Source: Elioraea tepida | Lineage (GTDB): Bacteria > Pseudomonadota > Alphaproteobacteria > Acetobacterales > Acetobacteraceae | Length of the DNA: 64,000 nucleotides | NCBI RefSeq assembly: GCF_019203965.1 | Contig: NZ_CP076448.1 | Coordinates: forward strand, 682,001 to 746,000 | Direction of reading: 5' to 3' | Shown: positions 56,513 to 64,000 of the stretch, one piece after another | How positions within the stretch are numbered: position 1 is the first letter of the stretch | Layout: each line of letters opens with the position of its first letter | The notes under the pieces: generated by a model | Database searches by the model: none | The model's input: the letters and a program-made list of their open reading frames with translations, nothing else | What the model was told of the DNA's origin: nothing | Program-made: the position numbers and the translations under genes

Positions 56513-57928
56513 ATGACCCCGCCGCCGATGGGCAACAGCGCCGCCGCACGCGACATCGCCTCCGTCCTGCACCCCTACACCGACCTCAAGGCGCATCAGG
56601 AGACCGGCCCGCTCGTGATCACGCGCGGCAAAGGAGTGCGTGTGTATGACGACCAGGGCAAGGAATACATCGAGACGGTGGCGGGGCTGTGGTGCGCCGC
56701 TCTCGGCTTCGACAACGAGCGGCTCGTTCAGGCCGCGGTGCGGCAGATGCGCGCCCTTCCCTTCTACCACGGGTTCACTGGGCGCTCGCACGAGCCGATG
56801 ATCCAGCTCGCCGAGATGCTGCTCGAGCGCGCCCCCGCTGCCCATGGCGGCAGGATGAGCAAGGTGTTCTTCGCCAACTCGGGCTCGGAGGCGAACGACA
56901 CCGCGATCAAGATGATCTGGTATGCCAACAATGCCTGGGGGCGGCCGCAGAAGAAGAAGATCATCGGCCGCGTGCGCGGCTATCACGGCATCACCATCGC
57001 CGCCGCTTCCGTCACCGGCCAGGCGGCGAACCACAAGGCCTTCGATGTGCCCCTGCCGGGCTTCATCCACACGATGTGCCCGACCTACTACCACGCCGGC
57101 CTGCCGGGCGAGACGGAGGAGGCGTTCAGCGCCCGCTGTGCGGAGGAGCTCGAGAAGCTGATCCTCGCCGAGGGGCCGGAGACGATCGCGGCGATGTTCG
57201 CCGAGCCGATCCAGGGAGCGGGCGGGGTGGTGGTGCCGCCGCGCGGCTACTTCCCGGCGATCCAGAAGGTGTTGCGCAAATATGACATCCTGCTCGTCGC
57301 CGACGAGGTGATCTGCGGCTTCGGGCGCACCGGCAACTACTGGGGCAGCCAGACCTACGACATCGAGCCCGACATCCTCGTCTGCGCCAAGGCCCTCTCC
57401 TCCTCCTACCTCCCGATCAGCGCGGTGATGGTGAACGAGCGCGTGTTCGAGGCGCTCGCCACCAAGAGCCACGAGATCGGCACCTTCGGCCACGGCTTCA
57501 CCTATTCCGGGCACCCGGTTCCGGCGGCGGTGGCGATCGAGACGCTCAAGATCTACGACGAGATCGACATTGTCGGCCATGTGCGCGAGGTGGGGGCGCA
57601 TTTCCAGGCCGAGCTGCGCCGGCGCTTCCACGAACATCCGCTTGTGGGGGAGGTGCGCGGCATCGGGCTGATCGGCGCGGTCGAGCTCGTCGAGGACAGG
57701 GAGGCGCGGCGCAACTTCGACCCGGCGCGCAAGGTGGGCGCGAAGCTCGTCAAGATCGCCGAGGCGCACGGGCTGATCTGCCGCGCGATGGTTCTCGACA
57801 GCATCGGCTTCAGCCCGCCGCTCATCATCACCAAGCCCGAGATCGACGAGATGCTCGACCGCTTCGGCCGCGCTCTCGACGAGCTTGCGGTGCAGATCCG
57901 GCGCGAGCGGATCGCTCCCGTGGCTTGA
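56513..57928 (+). CDS. Class III PLP-dependent omega-aminotransferase
   Basis: Aminotransferase of 471 aa, omega-amino acid:pyruvate type. Motifs: GVRVYDDQGKEYIETVAGLW, FFANSGSEANDTAIKMIWY, GRVRGYHGITIAAASVTGQA, the PLP Asp in LLVADEVICGFGRTG and the PLP Lys in CAKALSSSYLPISAV. HTFGHGFTYSGHP-like segment (GTFGHGFTYSGHPVPAAVAI) is intact. Substrate may be putrescine, beta-alanine or taurine-type amines. GGGAGAC precedes the ATG. Divergent from the BisC-like gene. Confidence 0.91.
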   Translation: MTPPPMGNSAAARDIASVLHPYTDLKAHQETGPLVITRGKGVRVYDDQGKEYIETVAGLWCAALGFDNERLVQAAVRQMRALPFYHGFTGRSHEPMIQLAEMLLERAPAAHGGRMSKVFFANSGSEANDTAIKMIWYANNAWGRPQKKKIIGRVRGYHGITIAAASVTGQAANHKAFDVPLPGFIHTMCPTYYHAGLPGETEEAFSARCAEELEKLILAEGPETIAAMFAEPIQGAGGVVVPPRGYFPAIQKVLRKYDILLVADEVICGFGRTGNYWGSQTYDIEPDILVCAKALSSSYLPISAVMVNERVFEALATKSHEIGTFGHGFTYSGHPVPAAVAIETLKIYDEIDIVGHVREVGAHFQAELRRRFHEHPLVGEVRGIGLIGAVELVEDREARRNFDPARKVGAKLVKIAEAHGLICRAMVLDSIGFSPPLIITKPEIDEMLDRFGRALDELAVQIRRERIAPVA

Positions 57929-58107
57929 GGCGCCGGCGGCGGCGACGCAGCTCGAGGGCAACCGCGGACAGACATGGCTGCGAGCTGCCTCGCGAGGCCG
58001 CCCGAGCCTGTCGGAGACAAGAGAGGCGCGTCGGGAAATTTTACACTCGCCGCCGCCGGTCCCGTCACCGCATTCCTAAATCGCTGAGACGGCACGTTTT
58101 TCAAGGC

Positions 58108-58122
58108 TGGCATCATTTTTGC
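58108..58122 (+). promoter_or_regulatory. Sigma-54 promoter of the PEP-CTERM gene
   Basis: TGGCATC-ATTT-TTGC has the invariant GG (58109-58110) and GC (58121-58122) 10 nt apart and fits the -24/-12 consensus closely. The predicted start is near 58134, 54 nt before the ATG. RpoN with the PrsK/PrsR two-component system is known to drive PEP-CTERM genes in other proteobacteria. An AT-rich AAATTTTACAC at 58036-58046 could be an activator site (inference). Confidence 0.72.
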
Positions 58123-58187
58123 GAAGCGGGCGACGTTGCCTGTTCTACGGCAATGATCGAAATTGCGAAGAAATCGGAGAGAGAAGG

Positions 58188-59057
58188 ATGCCGCGTTCCA
58201 AACTCCTGTTCGCCTCGATGGTCCTGGTCGGCCTCGCCGCGCCGGCGGCTGAGGCATCGACTGTCTTCTCGAACAGCACCGTCCCGGGCGATTTCTTCAC
58301 CAACGCAGGCCCCTCGAACCAGGGCCAGGCGATCGGCGCGACGGGATGGCACTACAACAACGTCCGCAACGGGGCGACCGTTGGCATCAACACGACGCTG
58401 CCGCGGAATGGCAACGGGTCGGTCTTCTTCTCGAGCCCGAACGGGAGCGGCAAGGCGGACATCGAGTTCCTCGCGAACCCGCTCAACCTCGGGGGCAACT
58501 TCGTCGCCGGAGGCTCGCTCGGCCGCTTCTCCGAATTCACCGGCATGAGCTACGACTGGTATCGTGTCGGGGCCAGCACGAACCCCGCCGTTCAGCACCC
58601 CGCGCTTCGGATCCTGCTCGATGCCGACGGTGATCTCTCGACCATCACCGACCGCGGCGGGCTCGTGTTCGAGCGCGCCTACAACAGCCTGTCCGTGCCG
58701 ACCGACACGTGGGTGAGCGACAGCGTTACCGCGACGACCTACCTCTGGAACTTTGGTCTCGGGCTCGGTTTCGCCTTCGACATCGATGGCAACGGCAACC
58801 CGTACGACAGCACGCTTGCCGACTGGCAGGCCTTTCTGCCCAACGCCGTGATCCTCGGCTTCAGCGCCGGCGTCGGCAGCGGCTGGAACGGCGTGTTCAA
58901 TGGCGCCGTCGACACCATCTCCTGGATCATCGACGGCGTGACGACCACGACCAATTTCGAGGTCGCCGGAGCGACCGCGGTTCCTGAGCCGGCCTCGCTC
59001 GCTCTGCTCGGCCTCGGGCTCGCCGGCCTCGGCCTCGCGCGGCGCAGGCGCGCCTGA
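58188..59057 (+). CDS. PEP-CTERM sorting domain protein
   Basis: Exported protein of 289 aa with signal peptide 1-23 (SMVLVGLAAPAAEAS) and the C-terminal tripartite sorting signal: VPEPASLALLGLGL, a hydrophobic stretch and ARRRRA. The body is Asn/Gly/Ser/Thr-rich with few charges, e.g. SNSTVPGDFFTNAGPSNQGQ, typical of extracellular matrix or surface proteins. Exosortase would cleave at PEP; none is encoded in the window. GGAGAGAGAAGG precedes the ATG. Monocistronic with its own sigma-54 promoter. No catalytic domain seen. Confidence 0.88.
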   Translation: MPRSKLLFASMVLVGLAAPAAEASTVFSNSTVPGDFFTNAGPSNQGQAIGATGWHYNNVRNGATVGINTTLPRNGNGSVFFSSPNGSGKADIEFLANPLNLGGNFVAGGSLGRFSEFTGMSYDWYRVGASTNPAVQHPALRILLDADGDLSTITDRGGLVFERAYNSLSVPTDTWVSDSVTATTYLWNFGLGLGFAFDIDGNGNPYDSTLADWQAFLPNAVILGFSAGVGSGWNGVFNGAVDTISWIIDGVTTTTNFEVAGATAVPEPASLALLGLGLAGLGLARRRRA

Positions 59058-59082
59058 GGCGCAGGCCGCACCCCCAGTCGCG

Positions 59083-60033
59083 TCAGCGCGGCGGCAGCGG
59101 CGAACAGGCCGCTGCCGTCGCGACCGCAAGCCGGTAAAGCCTGAAGGCGGCAACGCTCGCTCCCGGCACTGTCGCGGCGAGCTCCTTGATGATCGGCGTC
59201 GCGCCGAGAAGGCGCTCCGCCGCGCCCTGAGCGAGCAGGTCGGCACCGGCCGTCGTCGCCGCGATCGACGCGGTGCGGGCAAGCAGGCGCTGCGTCGCGG
59301 CAACCCCTGGGCGCAGCCCGTGCAGGGCCGCCACCTCGCGGACAACCGCAAGCCCGCGCCAGAGGGCGAGCGCCGCATCCAGGGCAGGGGAAGGCGACAG
59401 GGCGACCACAGCCCCGCCCTCCACGGCCGCATGTCGTCCGATCCGCGCCGCCTCGGCCGCAAGCGGCACCACCACGCCGGCTCGCAGATGCGCCATGATC
59501 TCCTCGACCGACCGCGCCGCCTCGATCGCGGGAACGACCCGCCCCGCCTCGGGCAAGCGAAGCGCCACGTCACGCACCCAGTCGAGCGACGCCGCACGCG
59601 CCCGAGCGAGCGGCACGGCCGGGTCGGCCAGCGCCGCGCGCAGCTCATCGACGCGTGCGAGCGAGCGCAGGGCGCGCGCCTCGCGCCAGATCGCCGCACC
59701 GATCAGGCCGGCGCCAGCCCCGACGGCGCCGAGGGAGAGCCAGCCGAGCAAGGGCGAGGCGTCGAACTGCGATGCGACCATGGAGGCGAGACCGAAGGCG
59801 GCCCAGGCAACGATCAGCACCACCCCGCCCGCGGCGACAAGACCGAGGGTTCCGAGGCCGCGCCGGGCCGAGCCGAGCTCGCGCGGTGCCCAGGACGCGA
59901 CGACCGCCCCCTGACCCTCCTGCGGCGAAAGCAGGGACGGGCGACGCTCGGCCGCCCGCGCGCCTCGGGCTGCGGCTGATCCGTTGGCGGAAGGGCGGTC
60001 GGCAAAGCCCGGGTGGCGCGGCGGGTCGGTCAT
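59083..60033 (-). CDS. TIGR01620/YcjF family membrane protein
   Basis: A 316-aa inner-membrane protein always paired with YcjX. N-terminal about 55 residues are polar; two helices follow (about 63-83, 94-115, e.g. LGLVAAGGVVLIVAWAAFGL). The C-terminal DUF697-like part has AEAARIGRHAAVEGGAVVAL and LRPGVAATQRLLARTASIAA. ATGA overlap with ycjX. Function unknown; the pair is stress-induced in enterobacteria. Confidence 0.86.
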   Translation of the reverse strand: MTDPPRHPGFADRPSANGSAAARGARAAERRPSLLSPQEGQGAVVASWAPRELGSARRGLGTLGLVAAGGVVLIVAWAAFGLASMVASQFDASPLLGWLSLGAVGAGAGLIGAAIWREARALRSLARVDELRAALADPAVPLARARAASLDWVRDVALRLPEAGRVVPAIEAARSVEEIMAHLRAGVVVPLAAEAARIGRHAAVEGGAVVALSPSPALDAALALWRGLAVVREVAALHGLRPGVAATQRLLARTASIAATTAGADLLAQGAAERLLGATPIIKELAATVPGASVAAFRLYRLAVATAAACSPLPPR

Positions 60034-61433
60034 GCGAGCGCATCCCCGAGGACGTCGTCGAGCAGGGTGTCGAGGCCGAGATGCGGCACGCCGAAGCTCT
60101 CGGGCCGATCGAGCAGCGGCGGGCGGAACCCCTGGAAGCGGAACGGCGGAGCGTTCCAATAATCGGCTCCGGGGCGGCGGGGCGGGATGGTTCCCGGGTC
60201 GAAGCTCCGCCGTGCTGTTTCGCCGATCGGCACTCCCGCAACAGCCTGGATCTCCGCCCCACCCCAGCGGATGGTCACCTCCTCGGTGGCCCGGAGCGCG
60301 GCGATGGCATGAACGCTGAGCCGCTCCTGCCGGGCCGACGCCCCGACGAGATCGGCGAGCAGGGAGGCGAGGGCTGGGCGCGCGGCGGCGGGAACATGGT
60401 CAGCCTTGGTCGCGGCGAAGGCGAGACGCTTCGGCTGCGCCCGTCCGAGGAGGCGGGCGAGCAGCCCGTCGCGACGCAGCGCGTTGGCGATCGCGCCGAT
60501 CGCGCGGGCGGTGTCGTCGAACGCCGCCTCGCCCGAATGCAGAGCGTCGAGCACATCGACGAGGACGATCTGGCGGTCGAACCGGTCGAGCTTGCCGCGG
60601 AACTCGGTCGCCTGCATGTCCTTGAGATAGGCGGCGTGGCGGTCGGCGAGCAAAGCGCCGAGCGTTCCGGGAACGGGCCGATCCGGCGCATCGGCAAGCG
60701 GAAAGAAATGCAGAACCGGCGCCTCGCCGCGCGGCCCCGGGTTCAGCGCCCGCCCGGGCTGGAGCCAGCGGAAGCCCTGTTCGCGCAGCGCAGCCAGAGC
60801 CGAGCGATAGAGCTCGAAGCCCTGGCGGGCGACACCGTCACTCGCTCGGTCGGAGGCGCGCACGCTCGAGGCCCAAGACCGAAATCGCGCGGACGCTTCG
60901 GCACGCGCTGGCTCGGCGAGCAGCGCCCAGGTGGCGCGCGACCATGACGCATAGTCCTCAGCGAGCATTGGCAGGTCGAGCAGCCATTCCCCGGGATAGT
61001 CGAGAAGCTCGACCGTGAGCTGACGCGGGCCGACGAGCCGGCCAAACACCCCCGACCGCGCGAGAACGAGGGTGACGGCGATCCGGGAGAGGGCGGTGGT
61101 GCGGTCGGGCCAAGCGGGCTCCCTGTCGGCAAGGGCATCGCGCTTCGCCTCGAAGGCGAAGCGCGGAACGGTCGAGAGCCCGTCAGGGGCGAGCGAGACG
61201 GCGACCAGCCGTTCGCCTCCGCCGAGACGACGCGACAAAGCAGGCAGCGTGTCGAGACGCCGCCCCATCGCCAGCAGGTTTGCGAGCAGCGAGACGAGGA
61301 ACATGGTCTTGCCCGACCGCGTGAGCCCGGTGACGGCGAGGCGGATCGTCTCCTCGTTCAGCGCCTCCTCCACCGCACGCAGGCCCGACCCGAGACGCGA
61401 GCGGACCCAGGCGACAGGCGCCACCAGCGGCAA
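60030..61433 (-). CDS. YcjX family P-loop protein (DUF463)
   Basis: A 467-aa predicted GTPase/ATPase. Walker A VTGLTRSGKTMFLVSLLANL, later QLTVELLDYPGEWLLDLPML and DRQIVLVDVLDALHSGEAAF, AATKADHVPAAAR (NKxD-like TKAD) and a C-terminal PPFRFQGFRPPLLDRPESFG. The start is uncertain: a TTG at 61433 has AGGAG only 2 nt away, while a GTG at 61424 has it at 11 nt. Upstream it almost abuts the polyprenyl synthetase stop. Confidence 0.88.
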   Translation of the reverse strand: MPLVAPVAWVRSRLGSGLRAVEEALNEETIRLAVTGLTRSGKTMFLVSLLANLLAMGRRLDTLPALSRRLGGGERLVAVSLAPDGLSTVPRFAFEAKRDALADREPAWPDRTTALSRIAVTLVLARSGVFGRLVGPRQLTVELLDYPGEWLLDLPMLAEDYASWSRATWALLAEPARAEASARFRSWASSVRASDRASDGVARQGFELYRSALAALREQGFRWLQPGRALNPGPRGEAPVLHFFPLADAPDRPVPGTLGALLADRHAAYLKDMQATEFRGKLDRFDRQIVLVDVLDALHSGEAAFDDTARAIGAIANALRRDGLLARLLGRAQPKRLAFAATKADHVPAAARPALASLLADLVGASARQERLSVHAIAALRATEEVTIRWGGAEIQAVAGVPIGETARRSFDPGTIPPRRPGADYWNAPPFRFQGFRPPLLDRPESFGVPHLGLDTLLDDVLGDALA

Positions 61434-61438
61434 GGCTC

Positions 61439-62500
61439 CTACCGGACGCGGTCGATGCAGAACTCGACGATGCCGGCGAGCGCCTGGCGTTCCGCCCCGT
61501 CGGGGAAGCCGGCGAGAGCGGCGCGCGCCCGGTCGCCATAGGCCTCGGCGCGACGCACCGTCTCGGCGAGAGCCCCGTGGCGCGCCATCAGGCGCATCGC
61601 GTGCTCGAGATCGCCCTCGCGCTGGTCCTGGTCCTCGATCGTGCGTCGCCAGAAGGCGCGTTCCTCCTCGTCTCCCGCCGCATAGGCGAGCAGCACGGGA
61701 AGCGTGACTTTCCCCTCGCGGAAATCGTCTCCCACCGTCTTGCCGAGGCGCTCCTGTTCGGCGGCATAGTCGAGCACGTCATCGACCAGCTGGAAGGCGG
61801 TGCCGAGGTTGAGCCCATAGGCCTCGAGCGCCTCCTCCTCCTCGCGCCCACGCCCGGCGACCACGGCGCCGATTCGCGTCGCGGCGGCGAACAGGGCGGC
61901 CGTCTTGCAGCGTATCACCTCGAGATACTGCGCCTCCGTGGTCGCAAGGTCGTTCTGCGTCACGAGCTGCAGCACCTCGCCTTGGGCGATCGTGCTCGAG
62001 GCGGCGGAGAGGATGGCGAGCACCGAGAGCGAGCCGTCCTCGACCATCAGCTCGAAGCTTCGGCTGAACAGGAAATCGCCAACCAGCACGGAGGCCTTAT
62101 TGCCGAACACCGCATTGGCTGAGGCGAGGCCCCGGCGAAGCTGGCTCTCGTCGACCACGTCGTCATGCAAGAGCGTGGCGGTGTGGATGAACTCTACGCA
62201 GGCGGCGAGGTTGATGTGACGCTCGCCGCGATAGCCCGCCATTCGAGCCGCGGCGATGGTCAACATCGGGCGGATGCGCTTGCCGCCGGCGGCGACGAGG
62301 TGGGCGGCAAGCCGGGGGATCAGCTCGACCGGGCTCTGCATCCGCGACACGATGACGCGGTTGCAGGCCTCCATCTCCTCGGCGACGAGGGCGGCGAGGC
62401 GGCCGAGCGCATCCTCGCGACCGGCCTCGGTGGCGGGCCTCTCCTCCGTGGTCGTCTGCTGCGCCAGGGCCCGCACGCGGCTCTCCGATTGCTTGACCAC
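61439..62500 (-). CDS. Long-chain polyprenyl diphosphate synthase (octaprenyl/decaprenyl type)
   Basis: Trans-prenyltransferase that makes the ubiquinone side chain; 353 aa from a GTG at 62500. First Asp-rich motif TATLLHDDVVDESQLRRG, second FQLVDDVLDYAAEQERLGK. Other motifs: GGKRIRPMLTIAAARMAGY and IQSGEVLQL-like IAQGEVLQLVTQNDLATT. The residue five before the first DDxxD region is small (Ala/Thr), consistent with a long product. The frame extends 26 codons above without family support. Ends with TAG. Divergent from the DUF2007 gene. Confidence 0.9.
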   Translation of the reverse strand: MVKQSESRVRALAQQTTTEERPATEAGREDALGRLAALVAEEMEACNRVIVSRMQSPVELIPRLAAHLVAAGGKRIRPMLTIAAARMAGYRGERHINLAACVEFIHTATLLHDDVVDESQLRRGLASANAVFGNKASVLVGDFLFSRSFELMVEDGSLSVLAILSAASSTIAQGEVLQLVTQNDLATTEAQYLEVIRCKTAALFAAATRIGAVVAGRGREEEEALEAYGLNLGTAFQLVDDVLDYAAEQERLGKTVGDDFREGKVTLPVLLAYAAGDEEERAFWRRTIEDQDQREGDLEHAMRLMARHGALAETVRRAEAYGDRARAALAGFPDGAERQALAGIVEFCIDRVR

Positions 62501-62556
62501 CCGACGGTCAGCTGCACGATATTGGCGGGCCGGAAACCCGGTCAAGGCAAGGCGGA

Positions 62557-62772
62557 ATGCGGGAACTCTTGCGGACAAACGACCTCGTCCGGCTCAGCTT
62601 TCTGCGCGCCGTTCTGGCCGAGGCGGGCATTGCCACGTTCGTGCTCGACGAGCACATGAGCGTTCTCGAGGGCAGTGCCGCGGCCATACCCCGGCGACTG
62701 ATGGTCGCGGCGGAGGAGGAAGAGGCCGCACGCGCGCTGATCGCAGCGTCGGACCGGGACGGCGGGAGGTGA
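62557..62772 (+). CDS. DUF2007 domain protein
   Basis: A 71-aa putative signal-transducing protein. Pattern: MRELLRTNDLVRLSFLRAVL, EAGIATFVLDEHMSVLEGS and PRRLMVAAEEEEAARALIAA, the standard DUF2007 fold. GTGA overlap with the downstream methyltransferase; this DUF2007-TrmN6 pair with a divergent prenyl synthase is a conserved alphaproteobacterial arrangement. Confidence 0.87.
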   Translation: MRELLRTNDLVRLSFLRAVLAEAGIATFVLDEHMSVLEGSAAAIPRRLMVAAEEEEAARALIAASDRDGGR

Positions 62773-63524
62773 GCGAGGCGGTCGAGGCGCGTGCGGAGAC
62801 GCTGCTCGGCGGCCGCGTGCGAATCGACCAGACGGGGGCGGGGCTGCGGGCGACGATCGACCCTGTTCTGCTCGCCGCCGCCGTGCCGGCGGAGCCCGGA
62901 GAGGCGGTTCTCGAGGCCGGCACCGGCATCGGCACCGCCTCGCTCTGCCTGCTCGCGCGGGTGCCGGGAGCGCGCGCCGTCGGCATCGAGCGCGACCCCC
63001 TCCAGGCGGCGCGCGCGGAGGCGAACGCGGCGCTCAACGGCTGGTCGGATCGGTTCGCCGCGATCGCCGGCGACATCACCGACCGCGCGACCGAACGCGC
63101 CGCCGCACGCCACGGCCCTTACGCGCACGCGATGGCGAACCCTCCCTGGTTCTCGAGCGGCAACGAGCCGGCGGAGCCAGGACGACGCCTTGCCAAGCAC
63201 GCCGGCGAGGCGGACTTGGGCCACTGGGTCGGGGTGCTTGCGCGCCGTGTCGCGCCGCGCGGCAGCGTGACGCTGATCCTGCCGCCCGCTCTGCTGCCAC
63301 AGGCCCTTTCCGGGTTCGCGGCCGCGGGCATCGGATCGCCCACGCTGTTCCCGCTCTGGCCGCGTGCCGGGCGGGAGGCGAAGCGCCTGCTGCTTTCGGG
63401 CCGTAAGGGGGGACGGTCACCGTGCCGTGTTCTTGCCGGCCTTGTCCTGCACCGGGAGGAAGGCGGGTTCACGGCCGCCGCCGAGGCTGTGTTGCGACAC
63501 GGCGAGCAGCTCCCGCTCCTCTGA
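62769..63524 (+). CDS. TrmN6-like SAM-dependent methyltransferase
   Basis: A 251-aa N6-adenine-type methyltransferase, probably modifying tRNA1(Val) A37. It begins with the LLGGRVRIDQTGAGLRATID region that precedes motif I, then VLEAGTGIGTASLCLLARVP (SAM loop) and the catalytic AMANPPWFSSG (NPPY-type, here NPPW). The C-terminus has RVAPRGSVTLILPPALLPQA. GTG start in a 4-nt overlap with DUF2007. Confidence 0.85.
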   Translation: MSEAVEARAETLLGGRVRIDQTGAGLRATIDPVLLAAAVPAEPGEAVLEAGTGIGTASLCLLARVPGARAVGIERDPLQAARAEANAALNGWSDRFAAIAGDITDRATERAAARHGPYAHAMANPPWFSSGNEPAEPGRRLAKHAGEADLGHWVGVLARRVAPRGSVTLILPPALLPQALSGFAAAGIGSPTLFPLWPRAGREAKRLLLSGRKGGRSPCRVLAGLVLHREEGGFTAAAEAVLRHGEQLPLL

Positions 63525-63552
63525 GGCCGTGGCAGACGCGGCGACTTCATGG

Positions 63553-63577
63553 CGTGGCATGACACGGTGCTGCCACG
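63553..63577. promoter_or_regulatory. Inverted repeat CGTGGCA-N11-TGCCACG
   Basis: Perfect 7+7 bp inverted repeat, 29 nt past the methyltransferase stop and 72 nt before the next ATG. Could be an operator or a transcript hairpin. Confidence 0.35.
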
Positions 63578-63648
63578 ACGCGGGGCGAACGTGGTGAGTG
63601 TGACATCGGCCGCGGGAAGAGACCTGCCGGCCCGAACGGGAGCGGACG

Positions 63649-63972
63649 ATGCCGAACCGTCGCAGCACCACCCTCCTCGCCTCAGCGCTCGCCGGGCTTT
63701 GCCTGTCGCTCGTTGCCGCGCCCGCAGAGGCAGGGCGGGAGCGCGGCCGCGGCTGGGGCGCACACCCCAAGTACCATCACGGCTGGTATGGGCCGCGCAT
63801 CGAGCACTACCGGGGACCCCCCGTGGTCGTGGTGCCGCCCCCGGTGTATCGGCCGCCGCCGGTGATCGTTCTGCCCGGCTATTCTGTCCCCTACCGCTAC
63901 GGGTACGGCCCCTCCTGGGGCTACGCCCCCCACGGCGAAGCGGAGCTGAGGCTTCGGCTTCCGTTCCGCTGA
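63649..63972 (+). CDS. Small secreted Pro/Tyr/Gly-rich protein
   Basis: A 107-aa protein with a signal peptide (1-28, SALAGLCLSLVAAPAEAG). The mature part is low-complexity: HPKYHHGWYGPRIEHYRG, PVVVVPPPVYRPPPVIVLPG and YRYGYGPSWGYAP. Such proteins are common envelope proteins in alphaproteobacteria with no known activity. The His/Tyr-rich part might bind metal (inference). GGGAGCGG precedes the ATG. Confidence 0.7.
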   Translation: MPNRRSTTLLASALAGLCLSLVAAPAEAGRERGRGWGAHPKYHHGWYGPRIEHYRGPPVVVVPPPVYRPPPVIVLPGYSVPYRYGYGPSWGYAPHGEAELRLRLPFR

Positions 63973-64000
63973 TCGACGCTCCTGCCCCACCTTGCAGATG

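Noticed and set aside
3570-61441. Full reassignment of TAG to a sense codon
   Set aside because: Several genes (ending at 35744, 37845, 49939, 61439) stop naturally at TAG without conserved sequence beyond.
63555-63571. Sigma-54-like TGGCATG...GGTGC before the last small gene
   Set aside because: Spacing is wrong by one base and the -12 element is poor; the sequence is better described as an inverted repeat.
1-64000. tRNA, rRNA, CRISPR arrays, insertion sequences or prophage
   Set aside because: No T-loop/acceptor pairs, regularly spaced repeats, transposase or phage structural genes were seen on reading; a covariance-model scan was not possible.

Overview
The window is a GC-rich (by eye roughly 70 percent), densely packed bacterial chromosome segment with very short intergenic gaps, many 1-8 nt ATGA/GTGA gene overlaps and an almost exclusive use of TGA stops. 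The gene content (CheY/CheZ/FliM/FliL operon with DUF6468 and a MotE-like protein, a probable CtrA-type box, ELM1-family protein, Fe-S bacterial photolyase, YcjX/YcjF pair, AMIN/TPR flagellar-locus protein) points to an alphaproteobacterium, most likely Rhodospirillales and perhaps Acetobacteraceae. That placement is inference from gene content and composition. I saw no rRNA, tRNA, insertion sequence or CRISPR array.

Layout. 1-1121: 5' part of cheA, running off the left edge. 1185-11663: a catabolic/uptake island with a hydantoin/Asp/Glu-racemase-like enzyme, a Bug-type binding protein, a broken HCCA-isomerase-like gene, an amidohydrolase, an ATC-hydrolase-family protein, a complete Liv-type ABC importer and a PuuB-like oxidase. 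11667-14024: an orphan form-II CoxL-like molybdenum hydroxylase large subunit. 14200-15542: spermidine synthesis (speD, speE). 15698-22527: a leftward flagellar motor and chemotaxis operon (fliL, fliM, DUF6468, motE-like, cheY, cheZ, a large AMIN/TPR protein), divergent from 22796-26110 (flgF, flgG, flgA, flgH). A textbook sigma-54 promoter precedes flgF and a CtrA-like box precedes fliL. 26908-31088: a leftward operon around an Fe-S photolyase. 31248-33231: sixA and a CHAD protein.

33266-44539 is mixed: a frameshifted TauE/SafE gene, an iron-type ABC permease and binding protein with no ATPase, a glycerophosphodiesterase, an unrecognised protein beside a 400-bp AT-richer intergenic region, citrate synthase, a nuclease gene with an in-frame amber codon, a carnitine-dehydrogenase-like/racemase pair and a tartrate-dehydrogenase-like gene. 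44676-51771 carries a CFA-synthase-like enzyme, exoD, ELM1, pyrE and a peptide-type ABC importer (no ATPase) overlapping pyrE. 51835-56336 holds a PhoX remnant with its centre deleted, an intact PhoX-like paralogue and a BisC-like molybdoenzyme. 56513-63972 holds an omega-aminotransferase, a PEP-CTERM protein with its own sigma-54 promoter, ycjX/ycjF, a polyprenyl-diphosphate synthase, a DUF2007 protein, a TrmN6-like methyltransferase and a small secreted protein.

How things fit together: CheA would phosphorylate CheY, CheZ would dephosphorylate it, and CheY-P would act at FliM, with FliL and the MotE-like protein serving the stator; FlgF/G/A/H build the rod and L ring. A recurring theme is gene disruption in otherwise conserved genes: two in-frame TAG codons, one 2-nt frameshift with a lost start codon, and one internal deletion.
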